In this document: in pieces, positions 39,101-51,018 of the stretch
How positions within the stretch are numbered: the first letter of the stretch is position 1
How the letters are laid out: every line of letters begins with the position of its first letter
DNA from: Gonapodya sp. JEL0774
Taxonomy: Eukaryota; Monoblepharomycota; Monoblepharidomycetes; Monoblepharidales; Gonapodyaceae
Reading direction: 5' to 3'
Length of the DNA stretch: 64,000 bases
Assembly: GCA_027604505.1 (NCBI GenBank)
Contig: JADIIX010000093.1
Coordinates: 474 to 64,473, forward strand
Notes under the pieces: generated by a model
Database searches by the model: none
The model's input: only the letters and a program-made list of their open reading frames with translations
Told to the model about the DNA's origin: nothing
Program-made: the position numbers and the translations under genes

Positions 39101-39615
39101 ATATGCGATCTTGTCCACGTGCAGTCGTTTGCATCAACACATTCGAGACCGAAGAAGAGGTTATCGAGCGCGCCAACAACACGACATACGTAAGTGTCTC
39201 GTTGTGTGTTCACGGGATAATGGACAACCCTGAACGCGCCATGTATGGTTCACACAGGGTCTCGCCGCTGGTCTCTTCACCAAGGATCTGACCCGTGCCA
39301 TCCGTGTCTCATCGGCCTTGGAGGCGGGAACCATCTGGGTCAACACGTGAGTTGCACGGATCGCTCTGTCAATGGGGATTTTTAAACCTCACGGAAACCT
39401 GAACGTTCCCCTTCAGCTGGATGGACGTCCACGTCAACGTGCCCTTCGGAGGGTACAAAGAGTCGGGGCAGGGTAGGGAACTCGGCGAGTACGCCCTCAA
39501 GGAATGGTGAGCTTGGTTCTGTTTGAAATAGGTTTGTGGTTTGCTTGTTGTTGAACATTATCAATTGCTCTTTTCCAGGACCCAAGTCAAGTCCGTCAAG
39601 GTTTCCATGAACTAG
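36196..39615 (+). CDS. Aldehyde dehydrogenase, tandem copy 1
   Basis: NAD(P)-dependent oxidation of aldehydes to acids, class 1/2 type, likely cytosolic as no targeting peptide is seen. Exon 1 is MTADAA (36196-36213, GTAAGT donor). Motifs in order: [29 protein letters not shown] (spliced), [25 protein letters not shown], the cofactor-binding [22 protein letters not shown] with the conserved Asn, [21 protein letters not shown] with [16 protein letters not shown], the general-base Glu in [12 protein letters not shown], the catalytic Cys in [46 protein letters not shown] and the end VKVSMN (stop 39613-39615). All catalytic residues are present. About 18 introns, several interrupting motifs. A close paralogue with the same intron positions follows at 40282. 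Confidence 0.95.
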
Positions 39616-40281
39616 TTGGAGCAGTTGAAACGTGAAAAAGACAATGTTCCACAGATGTCAAATTTTGTGAAGTTGATGTGAATATATTTGCGTGCCACTA
39701 TGTAGGAGTTCCATTCACTGATCCGATTTCCCTGGTGTGAAATACGAATGGGAGCGTGTATTACGTGTTGGTGGCAGGCTGTGTTCATCAATCAAGAGAT
39801 CCTTATCTAAATAGTACTGGTAAATATCGTGTTTGCGAATGAAAGGACTATCTGAATCTCCCATACGATTGAAGGTAAACCGCTACTGGTGCCTGTTACG
39901 CAGCTCGGTATCGTTAGAGGAGAGAGGTATGAAAATGGAAGAGAGTGTGTAATGTTTTTGAGGGGTCGTTTGTACCTACGGATGAATTGTTGGCAGGGAC
40001 AGGGATGAGGAAACCACAAGCGACTTCAGACCGGAGAAGCAACTAGTGCGATTGAAGTGGAGACAAAAAAACCACTCTAGAAACGCGTCTCTGCTTTGTG
40101 CCGGGCTAAAAACCACGAATTTGGAAGTGGAGCGGAAGGATTGATGGTCTGGGAGACACCCAAAAGTCCACCTAGCCAGAAAATAATAAGAAGGGTTGGC
40201 TGAATTACGAGAATTCATTCGGCAGGACCCTCCCGACTTATAATAATTATATCGTACGGACGAACGCATCCACGCGAAACT
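39616..40281. other. Spacer between the two aldehyde dehydrogenase copies
   Basis: Contains the 3' end of copy 1 and the promoter of copy 2. No gene or remnant of a third copy was seen; there is a T-rich run before 40282 and no shared repeat flanking both copies that I could detect by eye. Confidence 0.5.
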
Positions 40282-43170
40282 ATGACCGTGAGTTTGATGC
40301 GCGTGAATCTATGTGTTTCACGGTTTCTGGGAGAGCTGGTGTCTGGGAATGCTCGCCGGTTCAGACATGCAGGATTGAACGTTTCTGGCAGTAGCAGCCA
40401 TCAGAGGGTACTCTTTTGCATGAGCATTCCTTTGAGCTATTTACATTGTTGTACTCGTCTATTCGACCCTTCTCCCGCTCTACGTTCGACCGATTCATGT
40501 TCTGGTGTTTGGTTGATGGATGTGTCGACAGGACCTCGTTGAAATCAGCCTCCCCACTGGCGACAAGACCAAGCTTCACACAGGATTGCTTATCAATGGT
40601 CAATTTGTGAAGAGCAAGAGTGGCAAAAAGGTACATCCCTGTTCAATCCTTCGTCGGGATTGGCACCGACTAACTCAACAGTTGTGGTCCAGTTCCCCTC
40701 CGTCAATCCGAGTGAGAATATGATCGAGTTGTTCATGTAACTCAGGAACTCACTATGTGCTATGTTGTTTTAAGCCACTGGAAAGGTCATTTGCGAGGTC
40801 GAAGGTGCGCGAGATGTTGCCATGTTCGGTGTCGCGTCAACCCAAGTCTCACCACTTGTCCCTCCACTTTCAGAGGCCGAAAAGTCCGATGTTGACGATG
40901 CCGTAAGGGCAGCAAAGGCAGCCTACAAGACTTGGCGCTCAGTGGACGGTGCCGAGCGCGGGAAACTCCTGTTCAAGCTTGCGGATGCCATGGAAGCGAA
41001 CGCTAAGATCATCGCGGCGGTCGAGACATTGGACCAAGGCAAGCTCTTTGGTGCCAACGTGGGCCACGTCTCGTCTGCAGCTGCGACCATCCGGTACTTT
41101 GGAGGTTTCGCGGACAAGATTCAGGGCAAGACCATGATGGACACGGACAAGGTGAAACGTCCCTTTCGAGTAGTTCGACATCGATTTCAATACCGTAACC
41201 TCGAACATCTTTTTGTACAGTTCTTCAACTTCACTCGTCACGAGGCGTATGGTGTGGTACGTGCCGTTGAAAGCTTCGGAACAGACGCCTGATCTCTCAA
41301 CTAGCGCCCGATGGGTGTTTGGTATCCTTTTCCTCCCACGTCCTTGCCGTTCTCCCAATTAGACTGCCGGTATTATCCCATGTGAGCGAGCATTGCAACT
41401 ACCCGGCCCGTTGTGTCTCGAATTCTTCTCATGTCCCCCTTCATTGTCATGTGTCTAATAGGGAACTACCCCCTCGACATGTGGGCGATGAAAGTCGGCC
41501 CTGCGATCGCATGCGGTGTGAGTTCTTGGTATGAAACGCTTGGAAGTTGTGAAGACACACCAAACCCGTGACCCTCTCCCACCTTATCAGAACGTGATCA
41601 TCATCAAGACTTCGGAGAAGACCCCGCTCACCGGTCTGATGCTTGGTGCCTTGGCCAAGGAAGTCGGGTTCCCAGATGTGAGTTGAGCCACGTGGCCGCT
41701 GAATACATCGAAAGCCCAAAATCATGTCAAACCGCTCGGTTCTAAACACAGGGTGTCGTCCAAGTTCTGAGCGGGTGAGTTCAAAATTGAAGTTGAGCAA
41801 TCAGCAGCTGGTGAACATCGAATCGCACTCCAGATTTGGACCGACCTGCGGACAAGCACGTAAGTGAAGTGTGGAAGATCTCAGACGCAAGAACAGTTTC
41901 TCATCTCACTGATGTGACAACTGTACCCCCGTATGTCTGTTCAGTCGCGGAACACCCGGACATCTCGAAACGTGAGAGTGAACCCCGGACGACTGGTCCG
42001 TGCGTAGTGGCTGATTGGTGGTGTGACCCTTGACAGTTGCCTTCACTGGTTCTGGCCGCACCGGGCGGCGCATATTGGAGACGGCTTCCAAAACCAACCT
42101 CAAGAAGATCTCTCTTGAACTTGGCGGCAAATCCCCAGCGGTCGTTTTCGATGACGCAAACCTCGATGTTGCGGTCGGTCACCGTGAGTGATATGTAGTG
42201 TCCCAGATATCAAGATACGCCAGAAGAAAAAAGAAACTTAATGGACAACGTTTGCACGCAGTGGCCGGCACTTTCTTCTACAACAACGCTCAGACGGTGA
42301 GATTGGCTCCATACTTAATTGATCACCCGTTTTCATGTTCTGACAGTCGTCCTCTTGATTCAGTGCGTCGCCGCGTCTCGGATCTACGTTCAAAAATCCG
42401 TCGCCGATGCTTTCACTGCGAAGTTCACCGCAGCTGCGCAAGCCATCAAGATCGGCAGTCCGTTCGAGGAGGGTGTCACACAAGGACCGATCATTGACGA
42501 CTTACAGTGAGTGACAAATATCTCACATGTCTCATTATCAACTGTGCTGCGAACTCATAATATCATGAACGCAGGTTCAACCAAGTACTGAGGTACATCG
42601 ACGCCGGCTCAAAAGAGGGAAAGTTGGAAATCGGTGGCAAGAAAGTCGACGGTGACGGATACTTTATCGAGCCCACCATTTTCTCCAACGTGCCGGAGCA
42701 CTCCAAAATCATGGCCGAGGAAATTTTCGGACCCGGTAAATTTGAGGTTTTGAGTGCGACAAAAGTCCAGTGGAGCATGCTCACTTCTTGCTGTCCCGTC
42801 CTTGTCTATTCTCTGCGATGAAGTCGTTTGCATCAACACTTTTGAGACCGAAGAAGAGGTTATCGCTCGTGCGAACAACACCACATTTGTAAGTGATGGC
42901 CACGTGTTGTCCATATGAACAATCAGATTGATTTATTGATTTGGTCACCCTGAATAGGGTCTCGCCGCCGGTGTGTTCACAAAAGACCTGACCCGCGCTA
43001 TCCGAGTGTCCTCGGCACTCGAAGCTGGCACCATCTGGGTGAACCAGTACATGAACATCACCCCGCAAGCACCTTTTGGTGGATACAAAGAGTCTGGCCA
43101 GGGGAGGGAACTCGGCGAAGATGCGTTGAGAGAGTGGACCCAGGTGAAGTCCGTCAAGGTGGCAATGTAG
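40282..43170 (+). CDS. Aldehyde dehydrogenase, tandem copy 2
   Basis: Paralogue of the gene at 36196. Exon 1 is only ATGACC (Met-Thr, 40282-40287) before a GTGAGT donor; exon 2 begins [18 protein letters not shown]. The order of motifs is the same: FINGQ-like [104 protein letters not shown] region, [19 protein letters not shown] (Glu base), [18 protein letters not shown] (catalytic Cys; read CVAASRIYV after the splice), [33 protein letters not shown] and the end VKVAM (43170). Copy 2 keeps the more usual [12 protein letters not shown] where copy 1 has [12 protein letters not shown], so the two differ near the substrate/dimer edge. Catalytically complete. Intron positions match copy 1. Confidence 0.95.
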
Positions 43171-44347
43171 AGAGCTTACAGACTCCGCTATTTGTATGAC
43201 GTTCGTGTATCCAGTCATCCGCGAGTACATGATTGCGTTGTAGTTTCATCTTATTACAGTCATTGTAGCGAATTCCCTCTTGATGTGCCTTCCCTACAAT
43301 AACGCATCCATGGTTGCTGGCGAACCTACTTCGTCTCATGTCACAAGGTTTCGCGCTCTCTTATATTATACTGAACGATATCGTTCACTGTATGTATCGG
43401 TAGTGGTATTTCTCAGACACTTTGAAAATGCTCGATATGCGACTACTCCCTCTGCTACGAGTTGCAGACCACATGCCTGCGAGCATTAAGAGTTTCTGTA
43501 CTAATATTTGCAGCATGAACAACAATGCATTTCCAGCGTGCACCAAGTTGTGGGGGCGCTGATCTGAGCTGATCTGGATCTGCACAGTCATGACCCCACA
43601 CGGGGTCCTGGGTTCACCTCACCCAACCGGTTATTGGTCGACCGCCCTTCCCCCTCATGGTGGCTGAAGATCGCTCACATTTCATGTAACGACTCAAACC
43701 CAGAATCTCAGACAACTTTGCCCATTATTACTCATCCTGCGGCTCCCCTCGGGGCCAATTGCCGGTCCGCCAAGCAACGTTGCAAATCTGGAGCGTAAGC
43801 AGAAACTGAGCAGAGATAAACAAAATTGATGACGGTAGAATTCGGCAGTCCTGTCTCAAAATTCGTGCACATCTGAGGGTCAGAGTGTTTGTTTGCATGG
43901 GGCGAGCCCACGCGAATCCGCAACTCACTCCATGTGTTTCCAACACCGAAGGTGAACTACCAGATTATAACAGCACGAATCACGATGTATGATTTGACTC
44001 GACGTAAAATGTCAATGCCTTCCGTCCGGCAACGCTTCATCCAGTTGCAAATGATGATCAAATGCGACCGTCAGAAGCCAAAGGCCGGCCAGAAATAATG
44101 ACATGCAGGGTTGTGAAGAAACAATATCAGACTAGAAACATGTAGTGACCTTGGCAGCGGTCGAGTTCTACAGAAGAACAGTGGGGCAACGAGACCCCTT
44201 CGCCAGATCTGGGACAAGTGATGCGGCATTAAGGATGTTGCACACGCCGCACTAAAAACGAACTCCCAAGATCCCAGAGATTTTCCCACTCGAACCTTCT
44301 GCCCGCTTCCCACCAACGTCGATTCTGCACGCTTCGCATCCCCATCA
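43171..44347. other. Intergenic region, no supported gene
   Basis: Short frames only. A possible tRNA-like stretch near 43560-43640 does not fold into a cloverleaf. Upstream of the protease start the sequence is C/T-rich. Confidence 0.45.
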
Positions 44348-45415
44348 ATGGTTTCTTTTTTGGCCGAATCGAGTCGCTCGTTTTGGAGCACCGTCGCCAC
44401 CACGCTGCTCCTCGCCACTTTCGCGGCAGGGGTAAACGCGGAGGTTCGCCAGAAGACAGGCGGGGTCGCTGGAAACTCGTGTAAGTGGACGATTCGATAG
44501 CAATCGTACTCCTCTCGGGGGGGTTTGGCTGAACTGCGTGTGCACCCGATATTATACTGACTGTCGCACTCTCCGGACATTCTCACAACAGTCATCGTGG
44601 GTGGCCAGGCCGTCGACATCAACTTATATCCCTACGTATCATACCTGGTATCGGCAAAAACCAGCCCCACGACGGGAAAAGTGCTCACATCGTCGTCCTG
44701 CACGGGGTCTCTTATCCAGAATGCACCAGTCCCCGTCATTCTTACCGCGGGCCATTGTGGAAACCCCAACGATGGCAACAACATTCGACGTGCCTTTGTC
44801 GGAGCAGCTACCATGCTCACGTCGTGTCTCAATCAGCCAACGTGTCGGCAGATGAACGTCACCAAGGTCATTGTCAACCCCAACTTCACGGGTCTCCTGC
44901 CCGGCAACAACGGTGTCGACGTGACCGGCAATGACGCTGCGCTCTGGGTTCTTGCACCCTTGAACGAGACCCGCCCGATCACAGACATACCCCCCGTACC
45001 CATGAACACGGATCCTGCCATCCCAGCCGTCGGGGACTTTTCCAACGCCATTGGATGGGGTCTCACCAACGTAGGCGGTATCACGGGCAATCAAACAACA
45101 CCAGACACTCTCCAAGGCGTCACACTCTTCGCCAACAACAACTTCGACTGCGAGTGGTTCTTTGGACTCGCAACCACGACCCGTACCAAAATCGGCTGCA
45201 TCATGGGAGGCGTGAACACCGCGGGCGTACAAACCGCTGTCTGCCAGGGCGATTCTGGAGGCCCCCACCTTGTCGGTGGCTTGCTGTGGGGCATCACGAG
45301 TTTTGGGCCCAACCCCTGCGACAAGCCAAACACCCCTGCCGTGGTGACCCGGGTCAGCGGTCAGACAGCTTGGATTCAGACAGCGTTAGCCCAGATTAAC
45401 GCAGGCCAGATTTAG
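44348..45415 (+). CDS. Secreted trypsin-like serine protease (S1A)
   Basis: Extracellular endopeptidase. Exon 1 (44348 to about 44478) encodes a signal peptide with hydrophobic core TVATTLLLATFAAG and cleavage expected after VNA. An intron (about 44479-44591, GTAAG...CAG) joins NS to FIVGGQAVDINLYPYVSYL, the activation-type N-terminus IVGG. The catalytic triad is present: His in ILTAGHCG, Asp in GNDAALWVLAP and Ser in CQGDSGGPHLVGG, with oxyanion Gly. Cys pairs are spread through the domain. Several N-x-T/S sites (NVTK, NFTG, NETR, NQTT) suggest N-glycosylation. The domain ends ALAQINAGQI at 45415. The Asp lies in NDAAL rather than the usual NDIAL. Residues that set the S1 pocket specificity could not be judged with confidence. 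Confidence 0.92.
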
Positions 45416-46205
45416 AAGCGGGACATTGTGTGGCTAGGGAGCTGGGCCGGCGCGGGCGCCGTTGTTGGGATGGCTGTGGCGGGGTCGAGCTATGGAACGC
45501 GGGGATTGTATGTACATAGGGGAAGATGCTCTTTTATTGCATTGGCATGGCATTGTTTATGATTGATGTAATTGATTCGATACCACTTATTGCGAGCGTG
45601 CGGTCTGCAGAACGGCACGTCGTCCTTCTCAATGTGATTCAGACCCACCCTGTTCTGTATATTCTCCTTCGTCGACGCCAAACCGAACGCATTCAAGGGA
45701 ACTTATAATAGCAACTACATAAGTAAGCCCACATTTGGCCGCTCGGCATTGCTGTGAATGTTCCGCTGCAGCAAGGAAAAACCCAATTTTGATCGGGACT
45801 GGACGACACCCGTTCTTGCAAACGACACACAAAGATCCCATTCAACTACATGCATATGTGGAGATGAGTATCAGAAACACACGAAGTAGATGGCTCGTCG
45901 GCTGTCGCCGTTCTTTCCACTGACAGGTTCACATCTTCCATTGTGTTGACTGGCGACTGAAAACACAATTTTCTCGAGTTTTACAGAACTTGAAAATGAA
46001 AACCTTTTGTATGTGATAATGTCGATCGGAACGCACGGTCGGCAATACCATCTTGTGTCCCCTCACTGCAGATCACTCGCCCTATCGAAGCACCCGCCTT
46101 CGTTATGAACCCACTTGCCCCAATTGGGCATTTTAAAACCCCAGTGTCACCGTTCATCGTATTCCGTTTGATTCGAATCTTCTGAGCAACCGTCTTTTTA
46201 GTTCC
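45416..46205. other. Intergenic region, nothing supported
   Basis: GC-rich for the first 90 nt after the protease stop, then AT-rich. Only short overlapping frames. Confidence 0.5.
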
Positions 46206-47093
46206 ATGTCCAGCACACCCGGGAAGACGGTGACGACTGCGCTGGTGGCGATTCCTCCATCGAGACTCTGGAAGGGCATCCAAGAGATCCGATCCAAGAG
46301 GGATAAAGCTTTTCAGCGATGGTGAGTTCGATCGGTGTGAAGTTCAGGGTGGGCAATTAAGAACTTTCCAATGCCATCGCTCTCCATCCCGGCACCACTG
46401 CCGTTTACAGGCCCCCTCATATCAACCTCCTCTATCCATTCGTTCCGCTAGCTGACTTCACTAGTGCGGCAGAGAGGATTCGAGAAGCGCTCCGGGACGC
46501 GGAACCTTTCCGCGTGAACCTCAACGGAGTGGGCAGTTTTGGGCACGGGAAGTCGGCGGTAAGTCAACATGGTTGCATTTGAAGGGTCCCTTCCGACCTT
46601 TGCATTGACCACGGACGTGGAACGTCGCATCCAGACCCTCTTTCTCGATTCTCTACCGGACAGTCTCACTGCTACCCCTCTCGTCGCCCTCCAATCCAAA
46701 CTTTTCGCCCTGTTCCCGCACTGTACGGATCTCTCCTCCCGCGAATCTGGATTTCGACCACACCTGACTCTCGGCCAGGTTGGTCTCTTTGGTGGGCAGA
46801 AGAAGGTCCGGGAAACCATCGAGCGTGCCGAACGGGACTTTACAACTATGTGGAGTCAAGGACCGGCCCAGGGTGCGCTGGACTGGGAGGTGGACCGTGT
46901 ATACCTCATTGCGAGGAGTGAGACCGATAAGAGCGTGGCATTCGAAGTGATGGAGGAGGTGGTGTTTGGAGGCAAACACGACGAGGACGTGGTGCGACAA
47001 GTTTGGCCCAGGAAGTATGTGGCGATGGGAGATAGCGAACAAACTATGGAAAATACGATCGTTGGTGCTGGATCGTCTGCTCCAGCGGTGTAG
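46206..47093 (+). CDS. 2H phosphoesterase (2'-5' RNA ligase-like family)
   Basis: Two-histidine phosphoesterase fold; relatives hydrolyse or join 2'-5' or cyclic phosphate linkages in RNA or nucleotides, but the substrate here is unknown. The start is ATG 46206 (MSSTPGKTVTTALVAIPP). An intron (about 46321-46410) joins AFQRW to PPHINLLYPFVPL, which holds the first His motif (H-x-N instead of the common H-x-T/S). The second motif is FRPHLTLGQVG (near 46760). Between them is NLNGVGSFGHGKS, the family's glycine loop, and after them DWEVDRVYLIAR, a typical core strand. At 46558-46573 the reading frame must move by 13 nt with no intron long enough, so this spot is either a sequence error, a frameshift or a missed splice. 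It ends SSAPAV at 47093. Confidence 0.72.
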
Positions 47094-47441
47094 TGTTTGT
47101 CAGCAGAAGGTGGACTACTTCAAGTTTATGGTGGACGTACATAAAAATGAATGTGTATGAGTACGCAATTATCATACTTCTTACCCGACGCCATTCACTT
47201 TGTGATACATGGGATGCTCTCCGGAAGCTATGGTACATGATCCATTTATGGGGGTTCGGCCACAAGCCGAAGAGTTCCTCGCTGCTTGCATAGTCGAAAG
47301 CAATCGCTTCAATGTGAGTACAAAATAATATTAAACGTTTGCAGTGTCGAACTAGAAGAAACGTTGAAACTTTTCGCATGCAGTTCACGAGCAAGCGACC
47401 ATTGCTGGAAGTCCCATAGAGCCTCATCTCACGCCCGATAT

Positions 47442-48796
47442 TCAGTTCGCCTCCTCCAAACCATATCTCTTTCGCCTTGCATCCGCGAGGCCTTCTCCGA
47501 TCGCATCCCCTGTCCCTCCTTTGACGAGCTCTCTCCTCACCACCTCGAACCATCCCATCTCCGTCAAAATATTGTCCTTCACATCCGCGACGAGGTTGAA
47601 CGTTGGGTAAGTCACAGTCCCATCCAGTTGACCAAACTGGTCGAACACGAGGACTGCTGTCGACACGGGTTCTTCGTCGGGGTCAGCATGTGTGTGTCCT
47701 CGGCGGGAACTGTGCTGGAGGGATGAGCGGGTTATGCCAGAGTGAGCGGCAGAGGAGAAGGAAGGATGCTCGTGTTCGAGAGGGTTTGTCGCGAGGTAGA
47801 CGAGGATGGACAGAAGGTGGGCGGGAAGGAGGTCTGGAATGACGGCGGGGCGGCAGAGACATACGAGAAACACGGGCGAGCGGTAAAGTCTTTGTAAGAA
47901 CACCAGATAGCTGGGGGACTTCGCATGTTCCGCAGCTATTCGCTTCCTCCTGCTTGAATTCAGGTACACCCATCTTTTCTGATCACTGCGCATTTCCAAA
48001 TCTGCCCGATTCTCATTAGGCATGTTGTCCAACGTGCCCTTGATCTTCGTGCACGCCGCTGATCGCCCCTTTGAAAACTCACTCTTCACTCCGAGTCGCT
48101 CCCCTAAGCGGACTAATAATTCTCTATCAACTTGCATCATAGGTGTTTGTCCGCCAGTGGGATCCCACTCTTCCCCTCCTTCAAGTAAAACGAGTGGCCC
48201 TCCATCGTCGTCCTGAATTGTCCCAACATCATCTCCCAGAGGGGGCAGTCCATTCCACACCGTGATCCTTCCCCAGAATCCCGCGACAGAGTCGTCCATT
48301 GAGCAAGACATGACGGTATAGAGGAATGTGACGCCGAGCTCGGGCTTCTCCGCGGGGTGCACTGAAAAGGCGATTGCAGCACGGCGGACATCCAGGGGGT
48401 GGTAGAAAAACTGGTTTGACGAGCCGGGAAATGCGGGCATTCTACGGCAACACGAGGCAGTAACAGTGTTATCACGATGTGAATCTTTTCGCACTTCGGA
48501 CCGAGAGATAAAACCAAAAAGGCCCTTCTATTCATTCCTTTCACCATGCACACCCACTCTTCAACCTCCTGGGCGTCCCCAACCACTCCGATATAGTATT
48601 TGAGATTGTCCACCAAGTTCTCCACCTCGTCTAGAAGGCCTTTCCGTTCGTCTTCCGACCAGTGCGGGTTCTTTTCGGATGCCAATAAGTCGCCGGCAAT
48701 GAATGCTCTCATTCTTCCACGAACTGCGGCAGCGTTTGGTGTTCGGGAGGCCGGATAAATGTCCAAGTCAGAAGGAGCAAATCGAGGGGGCGCCAT
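47442..48796 (-). CDS. Uncharacterised protein, two-exon model
   Basis: Not recognised. The 5' part (48796 to about 48535) starts MAPPRFAPSDLDIYPASRTP and is helical, with a cluster around WSEDERKGLLDEVENLVDN and YYIGVVGDAQEVEEW. The 3' part is a long frame (47442 to about 48440) starting PAFPGSSNQFFYHPLDVRR, with FLYTVMSCSMDDSVAGFWG, DPTGGQTPMMQVDRELLVRL, a helical stretch RRKRIAAEHAKSPSYLVFLQ, VLVFDQFGQLDGTVTYPTF and an end RKRYGLEEAN. The exact splice between the parts could not be placed, because the plausible GTGAAAG donor and GTAG acceptor give a frame clash; they may be two genes. The hydrophobic patch SPVFLVCLCRPAVIPDLLPA might be a membrane or core segment. No annotation beyond hypothetical is justified. 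Confidence 0.45.
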
Positions 48797-48977
48797 AGCC
48801 GGATCGAGAGAAGAGGAAGGGTGATGCGTTTAGCAAGGAGAAGTTGTTTTTAGATCGACGTGCCTCATGGCACATATGTATCGGCTGCCGGAGAACCCAT
48901 TTACAACAGCCCTGTTAGCGATATTGCAACCTACACACGTACTCTAAACTCTAATAGATTGTAACGTGAACAGTCCC

Positions 48978-50750
48978 TCAATCGTGCAGACCGACGACGC
49001 CTTCTTTTGCCAGTGCTTCGATCTTGGACTTATCATACCCCAAAAGCTCTTCAAGGACTTCGCTCGTATGCTCACCAAGACGAGGCGGTGGGCGTCGAAT
49101 GGTCGGCGGGGTGCCCGAATAGTTGATGGGGGGGCCTGGAATTGCCGTTTGACATAATGCCAAAGCATGAGTGGAAAAAACAGTCGCCGCAAGAGCCCAG
49201 AATGATTGTATCTCACCGACAACTTTCAACGGCCCATAAGGGTGCTCTATTTCTCGCACTACTCCTGAGTGTTTCACCTGCTCGTGAGCAAAAGTTTGCT
49301 CAATGTTGTTGACGGGTGCGTACACGAATTGAACCCGCTCCTTCTCAAATAGATCAAGCCATTCTTGAGTGGTCTTGGACTGGAAAATGTCGGTAAGCAT
49401 GGGGATCAGGGTATCCCTGTTCTTTACGCGGGCTTGGTTGTCGGAATATCGAGGATCTTCAATAAGGTGTTCCAATCCCACGAGTCGCAAGAATGCCAAA
49501 AACATGTGGTTACTAGGTAAACCAATGATGATTGTGCTGTCCTTTGTGGGAAACCCTTGGTAAGGAACAACATTTTCGTGGGCGGTTCCTCGACGAACGG
49601 CCTCGCGACCACCTATTAGGTAGTTAGAGGCAATGTTCGCAAGGGCAGAAGTCTGAAACATGCACCGAGCCGAGAGGATCCGATCGTGTTGGTAAGCGAG
49701 TTGAACAGCGGTTGGGATCTGTCTGAGTGCCTACCTGACATATGAGCAAACTAGCATCAATATGTTGTCCCCTCCCAGTAACATTCCTCGATAGTAACGC
49801 CGCCAAAATTGCACCATGAGCATATAGTCCCGTCGTGATATCTGTAATGGCCACGCCGACTTTTACGGGAGGCCGATCAGGTTCACCAGTGATGTGCATG
49901 AGGCCGCCTTCGCCCGAAATCTTTTCAATGTCACCCACAATCAAAGAAAGATCAGTAGGGTCCGAGGGACACAGCTCAGGAGAAGGGAACGAGCCTCACC
50001 ATCACATCGAACCCGCCTCGGTGCGAATGTGGTCCCGTTTGGCCATAGCCTGTAATGGAGCAGTAGATAATACCTGGATTGACTTTGGATATCGACTCAT
50101 AGTCAACTCCCCACTTTGCGAGAGAGCCTAACTCGGACGAAGGTTGAAATACGGAAGTTCAAACAGGAAATCGCATCGGATGAGTGTTTCAAGAGACTGC
50201 AACTCACCTGGGACATAGTTTTCCACCAAAATGTCGCACTCCTTTGCCAAATCTCGCAGTATTGCCTGAGCTTTTTCGTTTTTCAAGTTTAGCACGACGG
50301 ATCGTTTGTTGCGATTCACACAGAGGAAGTAGGCAGCATCTTTTTCGCCTGTGACAGGATCCTGGGCAAAGGGCGGTCCCCATCGTCGGGTTTCTGGGAT
50401 TGGTAACGAATGGCAGAAACGTGTCATACGGCATCAGATAGTGACGGATGGGTGATGGGGAACAAAAATGCTTCCGATAACACACCGTCACCAACTGGAG
50501 CTTCAATCTTCACGACGTCGGCTCCAAGATCGCCAAGCGCCTGTGTACAGAATGGGCCAGCGAGGATACGAGTCATATCCAGGATCCGGTACCCCTGCAG
50601 AGGCAATGGGAGCGGTGATGATTTATCGGACGATGTAGAGAAACGGCGTGCGGAGGGAAGCCGGGAGACCAGCCATCGAGAGGAGGGGTTTGAAGATGGT
50701 AGAGCGCGACTTAGGCACAAGAGGGATTTGGTGAGTGCACGTGACGACAT
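48978..50750 (-). CDS. Mitochondrial CoA-transferase family III (SUGCT/C7orf10-like)
   Basis: Transfers CoA between carboxylic acids; the closest remembered relative is succinate-hydroxymethylglutarate CoA-transferase. The start at 50750 gives a mitochondrial presequence: [20 protein letters not shown], Arg/Ser-rich, with few acidic residues before position 40. The family core follows: [66 protein letters not shown], then [58 protein letters not shown] and [14 protein letters not shown] (the Asp sits in the family's conserved stretch), [53 protein letters not shown] and [20 protein letters not shown]. At least five introns. Complete by family length (about 430-440 residues). Confidence 0.88.
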
Positions 50751-51018
50751 GATGGGGACGTAGAAATAAGTTGTGGGAAGAAAGGGGAATACACACATGC
50801 GCCGCCTCCTCCCCGCCCCACAGTGGCCCGTGTCCCCAGAGTCATTATAGGCACCCGGATACACCCAAACGAAAAGCATAATGTCGTGCTGCGTGTTAGC
50901 TCAGCTTGCTATCCAGCATGAGGTATACACCGGGCGCATCATCAAACCAGCCGTTCCACGCCTGCGAGCCCCGATCTTTTCAAAGTGCCATTTGGTATTC
51001 ATATATGCATCGAATACA

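Noticed and set aside
43560-43640. tRNA-like stretch with GGGTTCACCTCACCC
   Set aside because: The putative T arm cannot pair correctly and no D or anticodon arm of the right geometry is present.
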